Shown in pieces: positions 16,721-25,132 of a stretch of 64,000 nucleotides of DNA. The translations under genes were made by a program, and so were the position numbers. Source of the DNA: Bacillota bacterium (GTDB taxonomy: Bacteria > Bacillota > Clostridia > Christensenellales > UMGS416); contig JAEZSE010000005.1 in the NCBI GenBank assembly GCA_023421955.1, positions 1-64,000 on the forward strand. The letters are read 5' to 3'. How positions within the stretch are numbered: position 1 is the first letter of the stretch; every line of letters starts with the position of its first letter. Under the pieces are notes generated by a model. The model saw nothing but the letters and a program-made list of their open reading frames with translations, had not been told where the DNA came from and ran no database searches.

Positions 16721-17881
16721 ATGGAAGCCAGAAAGGTATATCTGGACAATGCAGCCACGACCAAAGTGCGGCCAGAGGTTCTGGAAGCCATGCTGCCATG
16801 GTTCACCGAAAACTTCGGCAACGCGTCCAGCGTGCATTCGTGGGGAAGAACATCATTGCGTGCGGTGGATGAGGCGCGCGACAGGATCGCCAAATCGCTT
16901 GGCGCCACCGCGCAAGAGGTTTATTTTACTTCGGGCGGTACCGAAGCGGACAACTGGGCTATTAAGGGGTTTGCCCTGAAAAACCAGAGCAAAGGCCGGC
17001 ATATTATCACCAGCGCCATCGAGCATCACGCCGTGCTGCACACCTGTGAGGTCCTCAAGAAGCGGGGCTTCGAGGTGACTTATCTGCCTGTTGATGAGTT
17101 TGGCCTTGTACATCCCGATACACTGAAGGCGGCCATGCGGCCGGATACCATCCTGGTAAGCATTATGCTTGCCAACAATGAGATCGGTACCATAGAGCCC
17201 GTCGCGGAGTTGGCGAAAATCGCCAAGGAGGGTGGCGCTGCCTTCCACACCGACGCGGTGCAGGCGGTGGGCCACATCCCGGTGAATGTGAAGGAGTTGG
17301 GCGTGGACATGCTCACGCTGTCCGCTCACAAATTCCACGGCCCTAAAGGCATCGGGCTGTTGTATATCAGAAAAGGTGTGAGCCTTGAGAACCTGATTGA
17401 TGGTGGTGCTCATGAGCGTGGCCGCCGGGCAGGCACCAGCAACCATCCGGGCATCATCGGTATGGCCAAGGCGCTTGAGCTGGCAGTAGCTGAAATGCCT
17501 GAGACATCCACCAGAATCACAGCGCTGCGTGAGCGTCTGATTAAGGGTGTTTTAGATACGGTGCCGAATGCCCGCCTGAATGGCCACCCCACAATCCGGC
17601 TGCCAGGCAATGCCAATTTCAGCTTCTCAGGCATGGAAGGCGAGGCTATGGTGCTGAGCCTGGACATTGCGGGTATCGCGGCTTCCAGTGGTTCCGCATG
17701 CTCATCCGGCTCCTTGGAGCCCTCCCATGTGCTGATGGCCCTCGGCATCCCGATCGGCGCGGCGCATGCGTCGCTCCGCCTCACAGTGGGCGACGACACC
17801 ACGGAGGATGATATTGACTACACAATCGGCAAGGTCGCTCAGATCATTGAACGTTTGCGCGCGATGTCGCCGATCGCATAA
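16721..17881 (+). CDS. iscS: Cysteine desulfurase IscS/NifS, 386 aa
   Basis: A pyridoxal-phosphate enzyme that converts cysteine to alanine and passes the sulfur to IscU and other acceptors. The visible signature is YLDNAATT at the N-terminus, EHHA in IEHHAVLH, the PLP lysine Lys204 in SAHKFHGPKG and the active Cys327 in SSGSACSSGS. The length is that of the IscS/NifS family. The ATG directly follows the iscR stop, and iscU starts 15 bases downstream, so translation and function are coupled. Confidence 0.93.
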   Translation: MEARKVYLDNAATTKVRPEVLEAMLPWFTENFGNASSVHSWGRTSLRAVDEARDRIAKSLGATAQEVYFTSGGTEADNWAIKGFALKNQSKGRHIITSAIEHHAVLHTCEVLKKRGFEVTYLPVDEFGLVHPDTLKAAMRPDTILVSIMLANNEIGTIEPVAELAKIAKEGGAAFHTDAVQAVGHIPVNVKELGVDMLTLSAHKFHGPKGIGLLYIRKGVSLENLIDGGAHERGRRAGTSNHPGIIGMAKALELAVAEMPETSTRITALRERLIKGVLDTVPNARLNGHPTIRLPGNANFSFSGMEGEAMVLSLDIAGIAASSGSACSSGSLEPSHVLMALGIPIGAAHASLRLTVGDDTTEDDIDYTIGKVAQIIERLRAMSPIA

Positions 17882-17896
17882 GGAAGGAGAATTTAC

Positions 17897-18286
17897 ATGC
17901 TATACAGTGAAAAGGTGATCGACCATTTTTCCAACCCGAGAAACGTCGGGGAGATCGAGGATGCCAGCGGTGTGGGTATGGTGGGCAGTGAGGCCTGCGG
18001 CGACATCATGAAGCTTTATATCAAAGTGGAAGATGGCGTCATCACCGATGCCCGCTTCAAGACTTTCGGCTGCGGCGCAGCGATTGCTTCCAGCTCGGTG
18101 GCAACCGAGATGATCAAAGGCAAGACCGTGGAAGAAGCCCTTAAGCTCACCAATAAGCAGGTGATCGAAGAATTGGGCGGCCTGCCGCCAGTCAAGATCC
18201 ACTGCTCGGTGTTGGCAGAGGAGGCGCTGAAGACAGCCCTTGAGGACTACATGAAAAAGCAAGAAGCAGCCAACGCCTCAGCCTGA
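17897..18286 (+). CDS. iscU: Fe-S cluster scaffold IscU/NifU-like, 129 aa
   Basis: The scaffold on which IscS sulfur and iron are assembled. The protein begins MLYSEKVIDHFSNPRNVG, typical of the family. The three ligand cysteines are in EACGD, TFGCGAA and KIHCSVLAE, with the conserved Asp next to the first. A GGAAGGAGA ribosome binding site precedes the ATG. It ends the isc operon: a terminator lies 25 bases after its stop. No hscA, hscB or fdx accompanies it, which is the normal minimal set in Clostridia. Confidence 0.93.
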   Translation: MLYSEKVIDHFSNPRNVGEIEDASGVGMVGSEACGDIMKLYIKVEDGVITDARFKTFGCGAAIASSSVATEMIKGKTVEEALKLTNKQVIEELGGLPPVKIHCSVLAEEALKTALEDYMKKQEAANASA

Positions 18287-18310
18287 ACTTACTTATTCGG
18301 TGATGTAGCT

Positions 18311-18339
18311 AAAAAGCCAGCAATTGTCTGGCTTTTTTT
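18311..18339 (+). terminator. isc operon terminator
   Basis: AAAAAGCCAG and CTGGCTTTTT pair around CAATTGT, giving a 10-bp stem ending in a run of T. Confidence 0.9.
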
Positions 18340-18404
18340 CGTTTTATCGGAGCAATATAGATCAGAGCCTTAACCGATGGCAGGCTGATGATCAGGTGGT
18401 TGCA

Positions 18405-18914
18405 ATGCGTTACGATTCCCAGTTATTCGATTTGCCTGTAGTGGACAGGCTTTCCGGCGATGTAGCCGGCTTTATGCGAGGTGTGGTGTGCCAACCGGGG
18501 AGGAAGAGGATCGAGGGCATTGTCTTTGAGGAGCGCAGCCTGTTGCGGCGATGTCATTTTGTTCCTTGGCAGGCGATCACTGTCATAGGGGAGAAAAGCA
18601 TTATCGTGGATACCACAAAGAAAAACCATGCATCCCGCACAGTGGCCTGTGCTGGCCGAGATAGCAAGGTTTTCAATTCAAATGGCAGCTATATCGGTCA
18701 CATCAGCAATTATATCATTGACGAACGCACAGGGTCTGTGACTGGTATTGAGATCTCAGCCAGCTTTATGGACGACCTAAAATTTGGCAGGAAAATTATC
18801 GAAAACACGGGCAACATAATGAAAGGGGAAGATTTCCTCATGCTGATGGACAGCACATCGGAAGAGTCACCAGAGCTAAATGAAAGGAGGTCAGAGTATG
18901 AGGGGTTATCTTAA
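18405..18914 (+). CDS. PRC-barrel domain protein, 169 aa
   Basis: Two PRC-barrel-like units are seen: residues about 1-75 (LPVVDRLSGDVAGFMRGVVC, then IEGIVFEE) and about 85-145 (GSYIGHISNYIIDERTGSVT). Such beta-barrels occur in ribosome-maturation and photosynthetic proteins and in sporulation proteins of the YlmC/YmxH type; the role here is unknown. ATG 18405 follows AGGTGG by 5 bases; a longer frame from 18324 would begin inside the isc terminator and is rejected. The last 17 bases overlap the next small gene, so the two are translationally linked. Confidence 0.75.
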   Translation: MRYDSQLFDLPVVDRLSGDVAGFMRGVVCQPGRKRIEGIVFEERSLLRRCHFVPWQAITVIGEKSIIVDTTKKNHASRTVACAGRDSKVFNSNGSYIGHISNYIIDERTGSVTGIEISASFMDDLKFGRKIIENTGNIMKGEDFLMLMDSTSEESPELNERRSEYEGLS

Positions 18915-19065
18915 GGGCATGTTGATTGGCGGAATGGTGGGCGCCGCCGCGTCCATGATGATGTTGAATTACTACGAGCCAAGGTCAGCCCGTTCGTTGA
19001 TGCGCAGGGGCCGTGGCGCGGTTCGTTACGCTGCCAGGAAAATGAGGCATTATACCGGTATCTAG
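18898..19065 (+). CDS. Small YtxH-like membrane protein, 55 aa
   Basis: AAAGGAGG at 18883-18890 sits 7 bases before ATG 18898. The product has one N-terminal hydrophobic segment (MLIGGMVGAAASMMML) followed by a strongly basic tail rich in Arg (SLMRRGRGAVRYAARKMRHY). This layout resembles the YtxH/gas-vesicle GvpP-like small proteins. It overlaps the end of the PRC-barrel gene in another frame and is followed by a hairpin. The function is unknown. An earlier in-frame ATG at 18880 has no comparable ribosome binding site. Confidence 0.7.
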   Translation: MRGYLKGMLIGGMVGAAASMMMLNYYEPRSARSLMRRGRGAVRYAARKMRHYTGI

Positions 19066-19086
19066 CCGGAAATCTGGTGTGGACGC

Positions 19087-19127
19087 GGGCGGGCAAGCTG
19101 CATTCGAAAGGCAGCGCCGCCCTTTCT
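19087..19127 (+). terminator. Terminator after the PRC-barrel/YtxH pair
   Basis: GGGCGG...GCTGC pairs with GCAGC...CCGCCC around an ATTCGAAAG loop, then TTTCTT. Confidence 0.65.
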
Positions 19128-19140
19128 TATTGTTTACTGG

Positions 19141-20190
19141 ATGTGGTTTGGAATGGATAGAACAGCCAGAAATATTCGAATCATTGTAGCCGTGGTTATT
19201 TTGGTCGCGCTTGCGGCATTGTTGTTTACCAGGTTACGAGGCCTTGTATTCACTTTGCTTGCTTCCGCGATGGCTGCCTATCTTATCAATAAACCGCTTA
19301 AAAAAATCGAAAAGAAAATCCGCAGGCCGTGGGCATTGCTCATCATGTTCGGACTGATGGCATTGGCAGTATTCTTGTTTGTTTATTTCGCGATTCCTGC
19401 ATTTGTGCGCCAGGCTGTAGACTTCATAACTTTTATGCCTCAGGTGATGCAGAAGATCAGTGATTTAATGGATTCTGCCGGTACCAATGCCGGTGAGCCG
19501 ATGGCTGGAATCCTGAGCGATACATTTGCCGGCTTCAGCAAACGTGTGGCGGATTGGCTTGGAGGTGCTACGATCAACTTGGCTCAGGTCAGCTATTCCA
19601 GCCTTGGCTGGGCGCTTCTGCTGCCATTGTTCTCGTTTTATTTCTTGAAAGATCAGGAGTATTTTATCGATCAGATTGGGTATCTGGTACCCATCCGGTA
19701 TAAAAATGATCTGCACACGTTATATTGCTCCATCGACAAATCTCTCGGTCTTTTTATGCGAGGGCAGCTTTTGGTGGCCTTGAGTGTATCGCTCATGACT
19801 TCAGCAGGCCTGCTGCTGGTGGGTGTGCCCAATGCGCTCCTATTGGGATTAATCTGTGGAATATGTAATATGATCCCGTTTGTGGGACCTTTCATCGGTG
19901 CCGTTCCCGTTGCGCTGGTTGCCATCTCCTTGGGTTGGAAGATGATGCTGATTGCTGTGCTGGTGGTGTTGCTTGTGCAGCAGTTGGACAACACGCTGAT
20001 TACGCCGAAAATTATCGGAGACAGCTTGAGGATTCACCCTGCCTACGTGATTGTGGCCATCATCGCCGGCTCCGGGTTGTTCGGCCTGGTTGGGCTGTTG
20101 CTGGCAATGCCGGCACTCATTGTTACCAAGGAAGTGATTGTTTTCACCTTTCGAAAGAGGCTGTATGGACAAAAGCGGGAGCCTTTGTGA
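19141..20190 (+). CDS. AI-2E/PerM family transporter, 349 aa
   Basis: A polytopic membrane protein of the family that includes the AI-2 exporter TqsA, PerM and sporulation protein YtvI. Hydrophobic segments include IIVAVVILVALAALLFT near the N-terminus, WALLIMFGLMALAVFLFVYF, the family's central region WALLLPLFSFYFLKDQEYF, and several C-terminal helices (NALLLGLICGICNMIPFVGP; TPKIIGD motif). The substrate is not deducible. The start is uncertain: ATG 19141 has a poor ribosome binding site, and ATG 19153 (MDRTARN) is an alternative. It appears monocistronic; the next promoter begins within 15 bases of its stop. Confidence 0.85.
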   Translation: MWFGMDRTARNIRIIVAVVILVALAALLFTRLRGLVFTLLASAMAAYLINKPLKKIEKKIRRPWALLIMFGLMALAVFLFVYFAIPAFVRQAVDFITFMPQVMQKISDLMDSAGTNAGEPMAGILSDTFAGFSKRVADWLGGATINLAQVSYSSLGWALLLPLFSFYFLKDQEYFIDQIGYLVPIRYKNDLHTLYCSIDKSLGLFMRGQLLVALSVSLMTSAGLLLVGVPNALLLGLICGICNMIPFVGPFIGAVPVALVAISLGWKMMLIAVLVVLLVQQLDNTLITPKIIGDSLRIHPAYVIVAIIAGSGLFGLVGLLLAMPALIVTKEVIVFTFRKRLYGQKREPL

Positions 20191-20201
20191 GTTATCTCCG
20201 A

Positions 20202-20230
20202 TTGACTTTTTTGTGTCTTAACAATATAAT
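20202..20230 (+). promoter_or_regulatory. Promoter of the T-box-proS transcript
   Basis: TTGACT (20202-20207), 17 bases, TATAAT (20225-20230). Confidence 0.85.
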
Positions 20231-20236
20231 ACACTA

Positions 20237-20487
20237 AACAATCTGAGTTGAATGGCATCGCAGGGAAAATGACTGCCCACCCTTCGGACAAGAGAGGGAG
20301 ATCACCGGCTGAAAGGCTCCCACGAAGAACGCAGACTATCCCGTCCCTGAAGCCGCGGAGGGGTCGCAACCTCCGCCGTTCGCCCGCGTTATGGGTCTTA
20401 AGCGCCCGGACAAAATGAGGCGAAGCCTCCCGGGAAGCAAGGTGGCACCGCGGATATCCGCCCTTGAGTTCGAGGGCGGTTTTTTGT
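20237..20487 (+). promoter_or_regulatory. T-box riboswitch controlling proS
   Basis: A T-box leader senses uncharged tRNA. The conserved AAGGTGGCACCGCGG antiterminator bulge is at 20439-20453, followed by the terminator CCGCCCT/AGGGCGG with six T (20458-20486). Upstream lie stem I features (an AGAGAGGGAGATC-like element near 20291). A CCC triplet in CTATCCCGTC near 20340 is a candidate proline specifier codon, consistent with the downstream prolyl-tRNA synthetase; I did not fold the structure. Confidence 0.88.
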
Positions 20488-20518
20488 TATTCGAGTTTCA
20501 TTGAAAGGGTTGAGACAT

Positions 20519-21964
20519 ATGGCAGGCAAGAACCAGGAATTCGTGACACACATCGCCGACATCAGCGTTGATTTCCCCCAGTGGTACACCGACGTGATTC
20601 TGAAAGCCGAACTGGTGGACTACGGCCCGGTGAAGGGCACAATGGTAATCCGCCCCTACGGTTATGAGATCTGGGAGCTGATCCAGAAAGAAATGGACGC
20701 CCGCTTTAAGGCCACCGGCCACAAGAACGCCTATTTTCCCATGTTCATCCCCGAGAGCTATCTCAAGAAGGAAGCCGAGCATGTGGAGGGCTTCGCACCG
20801 GAGGTGGCTGTGGTGACTTATGCAGGCGGCGAGGAACTGGCTGAAAAGCTGGTGGTGCGCCCCACCTCCGAGACGATCATCTGCTCGATGTACTCCAAGT
20901 GGATCCAGAGCTACCGCGACCTGCCGGTGCTGATCAACCAGTGGTGCAATGTGGTGCGCTGGGAAAAGAGCACCCGGCCCTTCCTCAGGACCAGTGAGTT
21001 CCTGTGGCAGGAAGGACACACGGTGCATGAGACCGAGCAACAGGCAGAAGAGGAGACGCTCCGCATGCTGGAGGTCTACCGTGAGTGCTGCGAGAACGTG
21101 CTTGCCGTGCCGATGACGACTGGCAGAAAGACCGAGAAAGAAAAGTTTGCCGGTGCCAAGGCCACATATGCCATCGAATCCTTGATGCAGGATGGTAAGG
21201 CGCTGCAGAGCGGCACTTCCCACTTCCTTGGCCAGAACTTCGCCAAAGCATTCGGCATCACGTTCCAGAGCCGCGAGGGCCGTGAGGAGTATGGTTGGTC
21301 CACCTCCTGGGGCGTGTCCACCCGCTTGATCGGGTCACTGGTGATGGTGCATGGCGACCAGCGCGGGCTTGTGCTGCCCCCCAAGGTAGCGCCCATCGAA
21401 GTTGTGATCCTGCCCATCGCCGCCCACAAACCCGGCGTTACCGACATGTGCATGAAGGTTCGCGATGAGTTGAAGGCAGCAGGCATCCGCGTTTATCTGG
21501 ATGACCGCGACACCGTGTCCGCCGGCTGGAAGTTTAATGAGTGGGAATTGAAGGGCGTGCCGATGCGCCTGGAAATCGGCCCCCGCGACATTGAAAACGG
21601 CGTGGCCACGGCTCTCCGCCGCGACACGCTGGAGAAGTTTACGCTGCCGCTGGATGGCATCGGTGAGGCCTCCTTGACCAAGCTTGCTGTGATTCAGCGC
21701 GACCTTTACACCAAGGCCCAGAAGTACCGCGACGAGCACACCTTCGATGCTATTGACTTTGACGAGCTGGTGAAGGGCTTGGATATCAGCCGCGGCTATG
21801 TCCGCGCGATGTGGTGCGGTGATCGCGCCTGTGAGGATGCCGTGAAGGAGAAGACCGGCGCTACGGCGCGCTGCATGCCATTTGAACAGCACAAGGTGGG
21901 CGACAAGTGCGTCGTGTGCGGTGGAGAAGCCAAGCACATGGTGTATTGGGCCAGAGCATACTGA
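20519..21964 (+). CDS. proS: Prolyl-tRNA synthetase, archaeal/eukaryotic-like type, 481 aa
   Basis: It attaches proline to tRNA-Pro. The short form without the bacterial editing insertion is seen: class II motifs appear in FPMFIPESYL, RPTSETIICSMYSKWI, RWEKSTRPFLRTSEFLWQEG (motif 2) and GDQRGLVLPP (motif 3). The C-terminal zinc-binding domain has Cys pairs (CGDRACED, CVVCGG) and the terminal tyrosine typical of this type. ATG 20519 is used (GAAAGGG upstream); an in-frame ATG at 20501 would overlap that site. Expression is controlled by the T-box, and a strong terminator follows. Confidence 0.95.
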   Translation: MAGKNQEFVTHIADISVDFPQWYTDVILKAELVDYGPVKGTMVIRPYGYEIWELIQKEMDARFKATGHKNAYFPMFIPESYLKKEAEHVEGFAPEVAVVTYAGGEELAEKLVVRPTSETIICSMYSKWIQSYRDLPVLINQWCNVVRWEKSTRPFLRTSEFLWQEGHTVHETEQQAEEETLRMLEVYRECCENVLAVPMTTGRKTEKEKFAGAKATYAIESLMQDGKALQSGTSHFLGQNFAKAFGITFQSREGREEYGWSTSWGVSTRLIGSLVMVHGDQRGLVLPPKVAPIEVVILPIAAHKPGVTDMCMKVRDELKAAGIRVYLDDRDTVSAGWKFNEWELKGVPMRLEIGPRDIENGVATALRRDTLEKFTLPLDGIGEASLTKLAVIQRDLYTKAQKYRDEHTFDAIDFDELVKGLDISRGYVRAMWCGDRACEDAVKEKTGATARCMPFEQHKVGDKCVVCGGEAKHMVYWARAY

Positions 21965-21978
21965 TCCTGGTTTCTACG

Positions 21979-22002
21979 GGCCGGGGGAATCCCCGGCCTT
22001 TT
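21979..22002 (+). terminator. proS terminator
   Basis: GGCCGGGG and CCCCGGCC pair around GAAT, followed by TTTT. Confidence 0.9.
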
Positions 22003-22024
22003 CCATCGGAAAGGGGGAGACGAA

Positions 22025-23062
22025 GTGAGATTGGTTCAGCCAAAGCGGCTTGTGGCAGGCGACAAGATCGCGACAGTCAGCCTTTCCTGGGGTGGCGCTG
22101 GGAACCCTGATATACTGTGGCGGTATCAGCAGGGTAAGGAATACCTGCAGCGTGTGTTTGGCCTTGAGGTTGTGGAAATGCCCAACACTTTGAAGGGAGC
22201 GGCCTGGCTTTATGAGCATCCAGAGAAGCGTGCTGAAGACCTGATGCAGGCTTTTGCGGATCATACTATCAAGGGTGTGTTCTCCTGCATCGGCGGCAAT
22301 GAAAGCGTCAGGATGCTGCCATATATCGATTATACTGTGATCAGGAGCAATCCCAAGGTGTTCTTGGGTTATTCGGATACTACGGTGACTCATTTCATCT
22401 GCCGGAAAGCGGGCCTTTCCAGCTTCTACGGGCCGTCCATCCTGGCCGAATTCGCAGAAAACGGCGGGCTGCATCCATACACAGAGCGTTGGGTCAGAAG
22501 TGTTTTATTCTCCGCTGAGCCAATTGGCAAACTGGAGCCACCGGATGAATGGACCAGCGAATACCTGCCCTGGTTGGAAGAGAATAAAGCAAAGAAGCGG
22601 GCCTATCAACACAACACCGGTTACGAGCTGCTCCAGGGTGAGGGGATTGCCAGTGGCCCCCTGATTGGGGGCTGCTTGGAAGTGTTGGAAATGCTCAAGG
22701 GTACCGAGCTATGGCCGGATCCCGAGGAATGGAAAGGTACGATCCTTTTTCTGGAAACTTCCGAGGACATGTCGGTGCCAAGCTGCGTAGAATACTGGCT
22801 AAGGAACTATGCATCCCAGGGTATCCTTCGGCATTGCGCCGGCATTGTCTTTGCCAAACCATATGGCATGAAATATTATGAGGAGTATAAACAAGCGATC
22901 AGTAAGGTTTTGGGTGAGGATCCGAAATTACGGAAATTGCCGGTGCTCTGTAATGTGAGTTTCGGGCATACATCGCCGATGGCCTTGCTGCCATATGGAG
23001 CGATGGCGAGGATTGACTGCGATCCGGTTTGTTTCTCTATCCTGGATGCAGGTGTGGTGTGA
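22025..23062 (+). CDS. S66-family peptidase (LD-carboxypeptidase/MccF-like), 345 aa
   Basis: S66 serine peptidases cleave peptidoglycan tetrapeptides (LD-carboxypeptidase) or inactivate microcin C-type compounds (MccF). The nucleophile motif GYSDTT (Ser117) and the N-terminal GDKIATVSLS strand are present, as are GGNES and the late FGHTSPMALLPYG with the catalytic His region. The sequence SVPSCVEYWLRNY is more like the MccF branch than LdcA, so the substrate is open. It begins with GTG after GGGGGAGA and overlaps the radical SAM gene by one base (TGATG), so the two are co-translated. Confidence 0.85.
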   Translation: MRLVQPKRLVAGDKIATVSLSWGGAGNPDILWRYQQGKEYLQRVFGLEVVEMPNTLKGAAWLYEHPEKRAEDLMQAFADHTIKGVFSCIGGNESVRMLPYIDYTVIRSNPKVFLGYSDTTVTHFICRKAGLSSFYGPSILAEFAENGGLHPYTERWVRSVLFSAEPIGKLEPPDEWTSEYLPWLEENKAKKRAYQHNTGYELLQGEGIASGPLIGGCLEVLEMLKGTELWPDPEEWKGTILFLETSEDMSVPSCVEYWLRNYASQGILRHCAGIVFAKPYGMKYYEEYKQAISKVLGEDPKLRKLPVLCNVSFGHTSPMALLPYGAMARIDCDPVCFSILDAGVV

Positions 23063-23958
23063 TGCCTTTGGAACGGAATTGTGCTATCTGCCCCCGCCGC
23101 TGCGGGGTTGACCGATCGATTCAAACAGGCATATGCGGCGTGCGGGAATTACCCCGCGTGGCCCGTGCCATGCTGCACCGGTGGGAGGAGCCCTGTATCA
23201 GCGGCACTCGCGGCTCCGGCACGGTGTTTTTTTCCGGGTGCCCATTGAAGTGCTGTTTCTGCCAAAACCACGACATCAGTGCCGGAGCAGAGGGGAAGGA
23301 CGTGCCTGTCACGCGCCTTGCAGAGATCTTCCTGGAGCTGCAGGGGCAGGGGGCCCACAACATCAATCTGGTGAGCCCGACCCACTTCGCACGGCAGATT
23401 GCGGAGGCGCTGCGGCAGGCAAAGGCCAATGGCCTGACGCTGCCCGTAGCCTGGAACTCCGGCGGTTATGATTCCTCGGAGGGGCTCGCCCTTGTTGATG
23501 GCCAAGTGGATATCTATATGCCGGATATCAAATACATCAATTCTGATCGCTCCAGGAAGTATTCCGGCGCGGCTGATTACTTCGCTGCCGCGTCAAAGGC
23601 CATCCCGGAGATGGCCCGGCAAGTGGGCCCAGCTCGCTTTGATGAGGATGGGATCATGCAAAAAGGATTACTGATCCGCCATCTGGTGATGCCCGGCGGC
23701 GTCTCTGACTCCATTGCCATCCTCGATTGGGTTGCTGCCACGCTTGGAACAGAGAGCGTTGTGATCAGCCTCATGAGCCAATACATGCCCTGCCACAGAA
23801 GCGCAGAATATCCGGAGATCAACCGTAAAATCACCTCGCTTGAATACGGCAAGGTGTTGGATCACTATGACAAGCTGGGATTTAAGCTTGGATACTGCCA
23901 GCAAAAAAGCTCCGCCTCGGCCCAATTCGTGCCCGAATTCAACAAACAAGGCGTATAA
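23062..23958 (+). CDS. Radical SAM protein, PflA-like, 298 aa
   Basis: The CxxxCxxC cluster motif is CPLKCCFC (in FSGCPLKCCFCQNHDIS), preceded by a Cys-rich N-terminus (CAICPRRCGVDR). This is the arrangement of the small pyruvate-formate-lyase-activating-enzyme-like family, whose members often lack a known partner. GTVFFSGC and NLVSPTHF are conserved in it. ATG 23062 overlaps the stop of the S66 peptidase gene. No glycyl radical enzyme lies nearby, so a standard PflA role is not supported by context. Confidence 0.85.
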   Translation: MPLERNCAICPRRCGVDRSIQTGICGVRELPRVARAMLHRWEEPCISGTRGSGTVFFSGCPLKCCFCQNHDISAGAEGKDVPVTRLAEIFLELQGQGAHNINLVSPTHFARQIAEALRQAKANGLTLPVAWNSGGYDSSEGLALVDGQVDIYMPDIKYINSDRSRKYSGAADYFAAASKAIPEMARQVGPARFDEDGIMQKGLLIRHLVMPGGVSDSIAILDWVAATLGTESVVISLMSQYMPCHRSAEYPEINRKITSLEYGKVLDHYDKLGFKLGYCQQKSSASAQFVPEFNKQGV

Positions 23959-23980
23959 ATGGCATTTTTGTGGATTTTGT

Positions 23981-24009
23981 TTGCATCCATTGTAATCATA
24001 TGCTATAAT
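23981..24009 (+). promoter_or_regulatory. Promoter of rpsF-ssb-rpsR
   Basis: TTGCAT (23981-23986), 17 bases, TATAAT (24004-24009). The leader of about 60 bases is G+C-rich and contains GACT/AGTC complementary segments; it could bind S6:S18, but I could not confirm the known motif. Confidence 0.8.
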
Positions 24010-24074
24010 TCCGTTTTGAGCCGACTCGCTCCGCGCCAAGTCGCGGGGCCATTCGTCCAAGAGGAGGTGAACAT

Positions 24075-24362
24075 ATGAACAATTATGAGGTGCTCTATAT
24101 CCTCAACCCCGAGCAGGATGACGAAATCATCGCCACACAGGCCGAGAAGTTCGCCAATCTGGTCACCGCCAATGGTGGTGAGGTGTTGAAGGTGGATAAG
24201 TGGGGGCGCCGGCGTCTGGCCTATCCGATCAACTTCAAAAATGAAGGCTTCTACGTGCTAATGAACATCAAGGCCGGTTCCGAGCTGCCCGCGGAGCTGG
24301 AGCGCAACTTCCGGATTTCCGATGAAGTGATGCGCTACATCGTCGTCAGGCTTGAGGACTGA
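24075..24362 (+). CDS. rpsF: Ribosomal protein S6, 95 aa
   Basis: A component of the 30S platform that pairs with S18. The sequence MNNYEVLYILNPEQDDE, with the WGRRRLAYPINFKNEGFYVL core and ERNFRISDEVMRYIVVRLED end, is standard S6. GAGGAGGTG precedes the ATG. It is first of three genes in the classic rpsF-ssb-rpsR order. Confidence 0.97.
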   Translation: MNNYEVLYILNPEQDDEIIATQAEKFANLVTANGGEVLKVDKWGRRRLAYPINFKNEGFYVLMNIKAGSELPAELERNFRISDEVMRYIVVRLED

Positions 24363-24385
24363 ACTCTGAAGGAGGCCGCATTGAT

Positions 24386-24817
24386 ATGAACAAATGCATA
24401 TTGATTGGCAATCTGACCAAGGATCCGGAACTCAAGACCCTGCCAAGCAGCGGCATTTCGATGGCCAAGTTCACTGTGGCGATCACCCGCGGGTTTTCGA
24501 ACCAGAAGGGCGAGCGCGAGGTGGACTTCATCCCCGTGGTGGTGTGGCGCGCACAGGCCGAAAACTGCGCCAAGTATCTGCGCAAGGGCAGCCAGGTTGC
24601 CGTATGGGGCTCGATACAGACCAGGACCTATGAAGCGCAGGATAAGACCCGCCGTTATGTTACTGAGGTTGTTGCAGAGGAAGTGAAGTTCCTCAACCGC
24701 GTGGCCGGAAAGGGCGATGAGCCCGGTGCGCCGCAAGGCGGCCAGCAAGGTCAACGCCACGACGATTATGACAGTATGGCGGACATGCAGGAAATTGACG
24801 AAGACATGCCATTCTAA
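24386..24817 (+). CDS. ssb: Single-stranded DNA-binding protein, 143 aa
   Basis: The OB fold covers residues 1-105 (MNKCILIGNLTKDPELK, FTVAITRGF, VVVWRAQAENCAKYLRKGS, VWGSIQTRTY). A Gly/Gln-rich linker leads to the acidic tip EIDEDMPF, which recruits replication and repair proteins. It lies between rpsF (23 bases) and rpsR (18 bases) as in most Bacillota. Confidence 0.96.
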   Translation: MNKCILIGNLTKDPELKTLPSSGISMAKFTVAITRGFSNQKGEREVDFIPVVVWRAQAENCAKYLRKGSQVAVWGSIQTRTYEAQDKTRRYVTEVVAEEVKFLNRVAGKGDEPGAPQGGQQGQRHDDYDSMADMQEIDEDMPF

Positions 24818-24835
24818 GGTAAAGGAGGTCGTACC

Positions 24836-25078
24836 ATGAGCGAGAACGATGGCAAAAGGCGCAGAATGACACGGCGCAAGAAGCCCTGCAGCTTCTGCAT
24901 CGATAGGGCAAAGATGATAGATTTCAAGGATCTGCCCAAGCTTCGCCGCTTTATCACCGAGCGCGGCAAGATCATGCCCCGGCGCATGACGGGCACCTGT
25001 GCCCAGCACCAGAGGCAGCTTTCCGAGGCGATCAAGCGCGCCCGCATGATGGCGCTGCTGCCCTATTCGATCGACTGA
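24836..25078 (+). CDS. rpsR: Ribosomal protein S18, 80 aa
   Basis: The basic N-terminus and the conserved block IDFKDLPKLRRFITERGKI, then MPRRMTGTCAQHQRQL and AIKRARMMALLPY, identify S18. CSFCID near the N-terminus fits the zinc-binding (C+) variant. AAAGGAGG precedes the ATG, and a strong terminator follows. Confidence 0.96.
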   Translation: MSENDGKRRRMTRRKKPCSFCIDRAKMIDFKDLPKLRRFITERGKIMPRRMTGTCAQHQRQLSEAIKRARMMALLPYSID

Positions 25079-25097
25079 GATCGTGTAAAGGTCATTA

Positions 25098-25119
25098 AGC
25101 CCGCTTCGGCGGGCTTTTT
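25098..25119 (+). terminator. rpsF operon terminator
   Basis: AGCCCGC and GCGGGCT pair around a TTCG tetraloop, with a run of T. Confidence 0.93.
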
Positions 25120-25132
25120 CATTGTTGAATAA

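Noticed and set aside
18324..18404. Longer start for the PRC-barrel protein
   Set aside because: It would begin inside the isc terminator. ATG 18405 has a good ribosome binding site.
23029..23061. Upstream start of the radical SAM protein
   Set aside because: It lies inside the S66 peptidase gene, while ATG 23062 gives the typical one-base overlap and a family-like N-terminus.
24010..24074. S6:S18-binding leader motif before rpsF
   Set aside because: The leader is structured and G+C-rich, but I could not match the known loop motif by eye. A covariance search would be needed.
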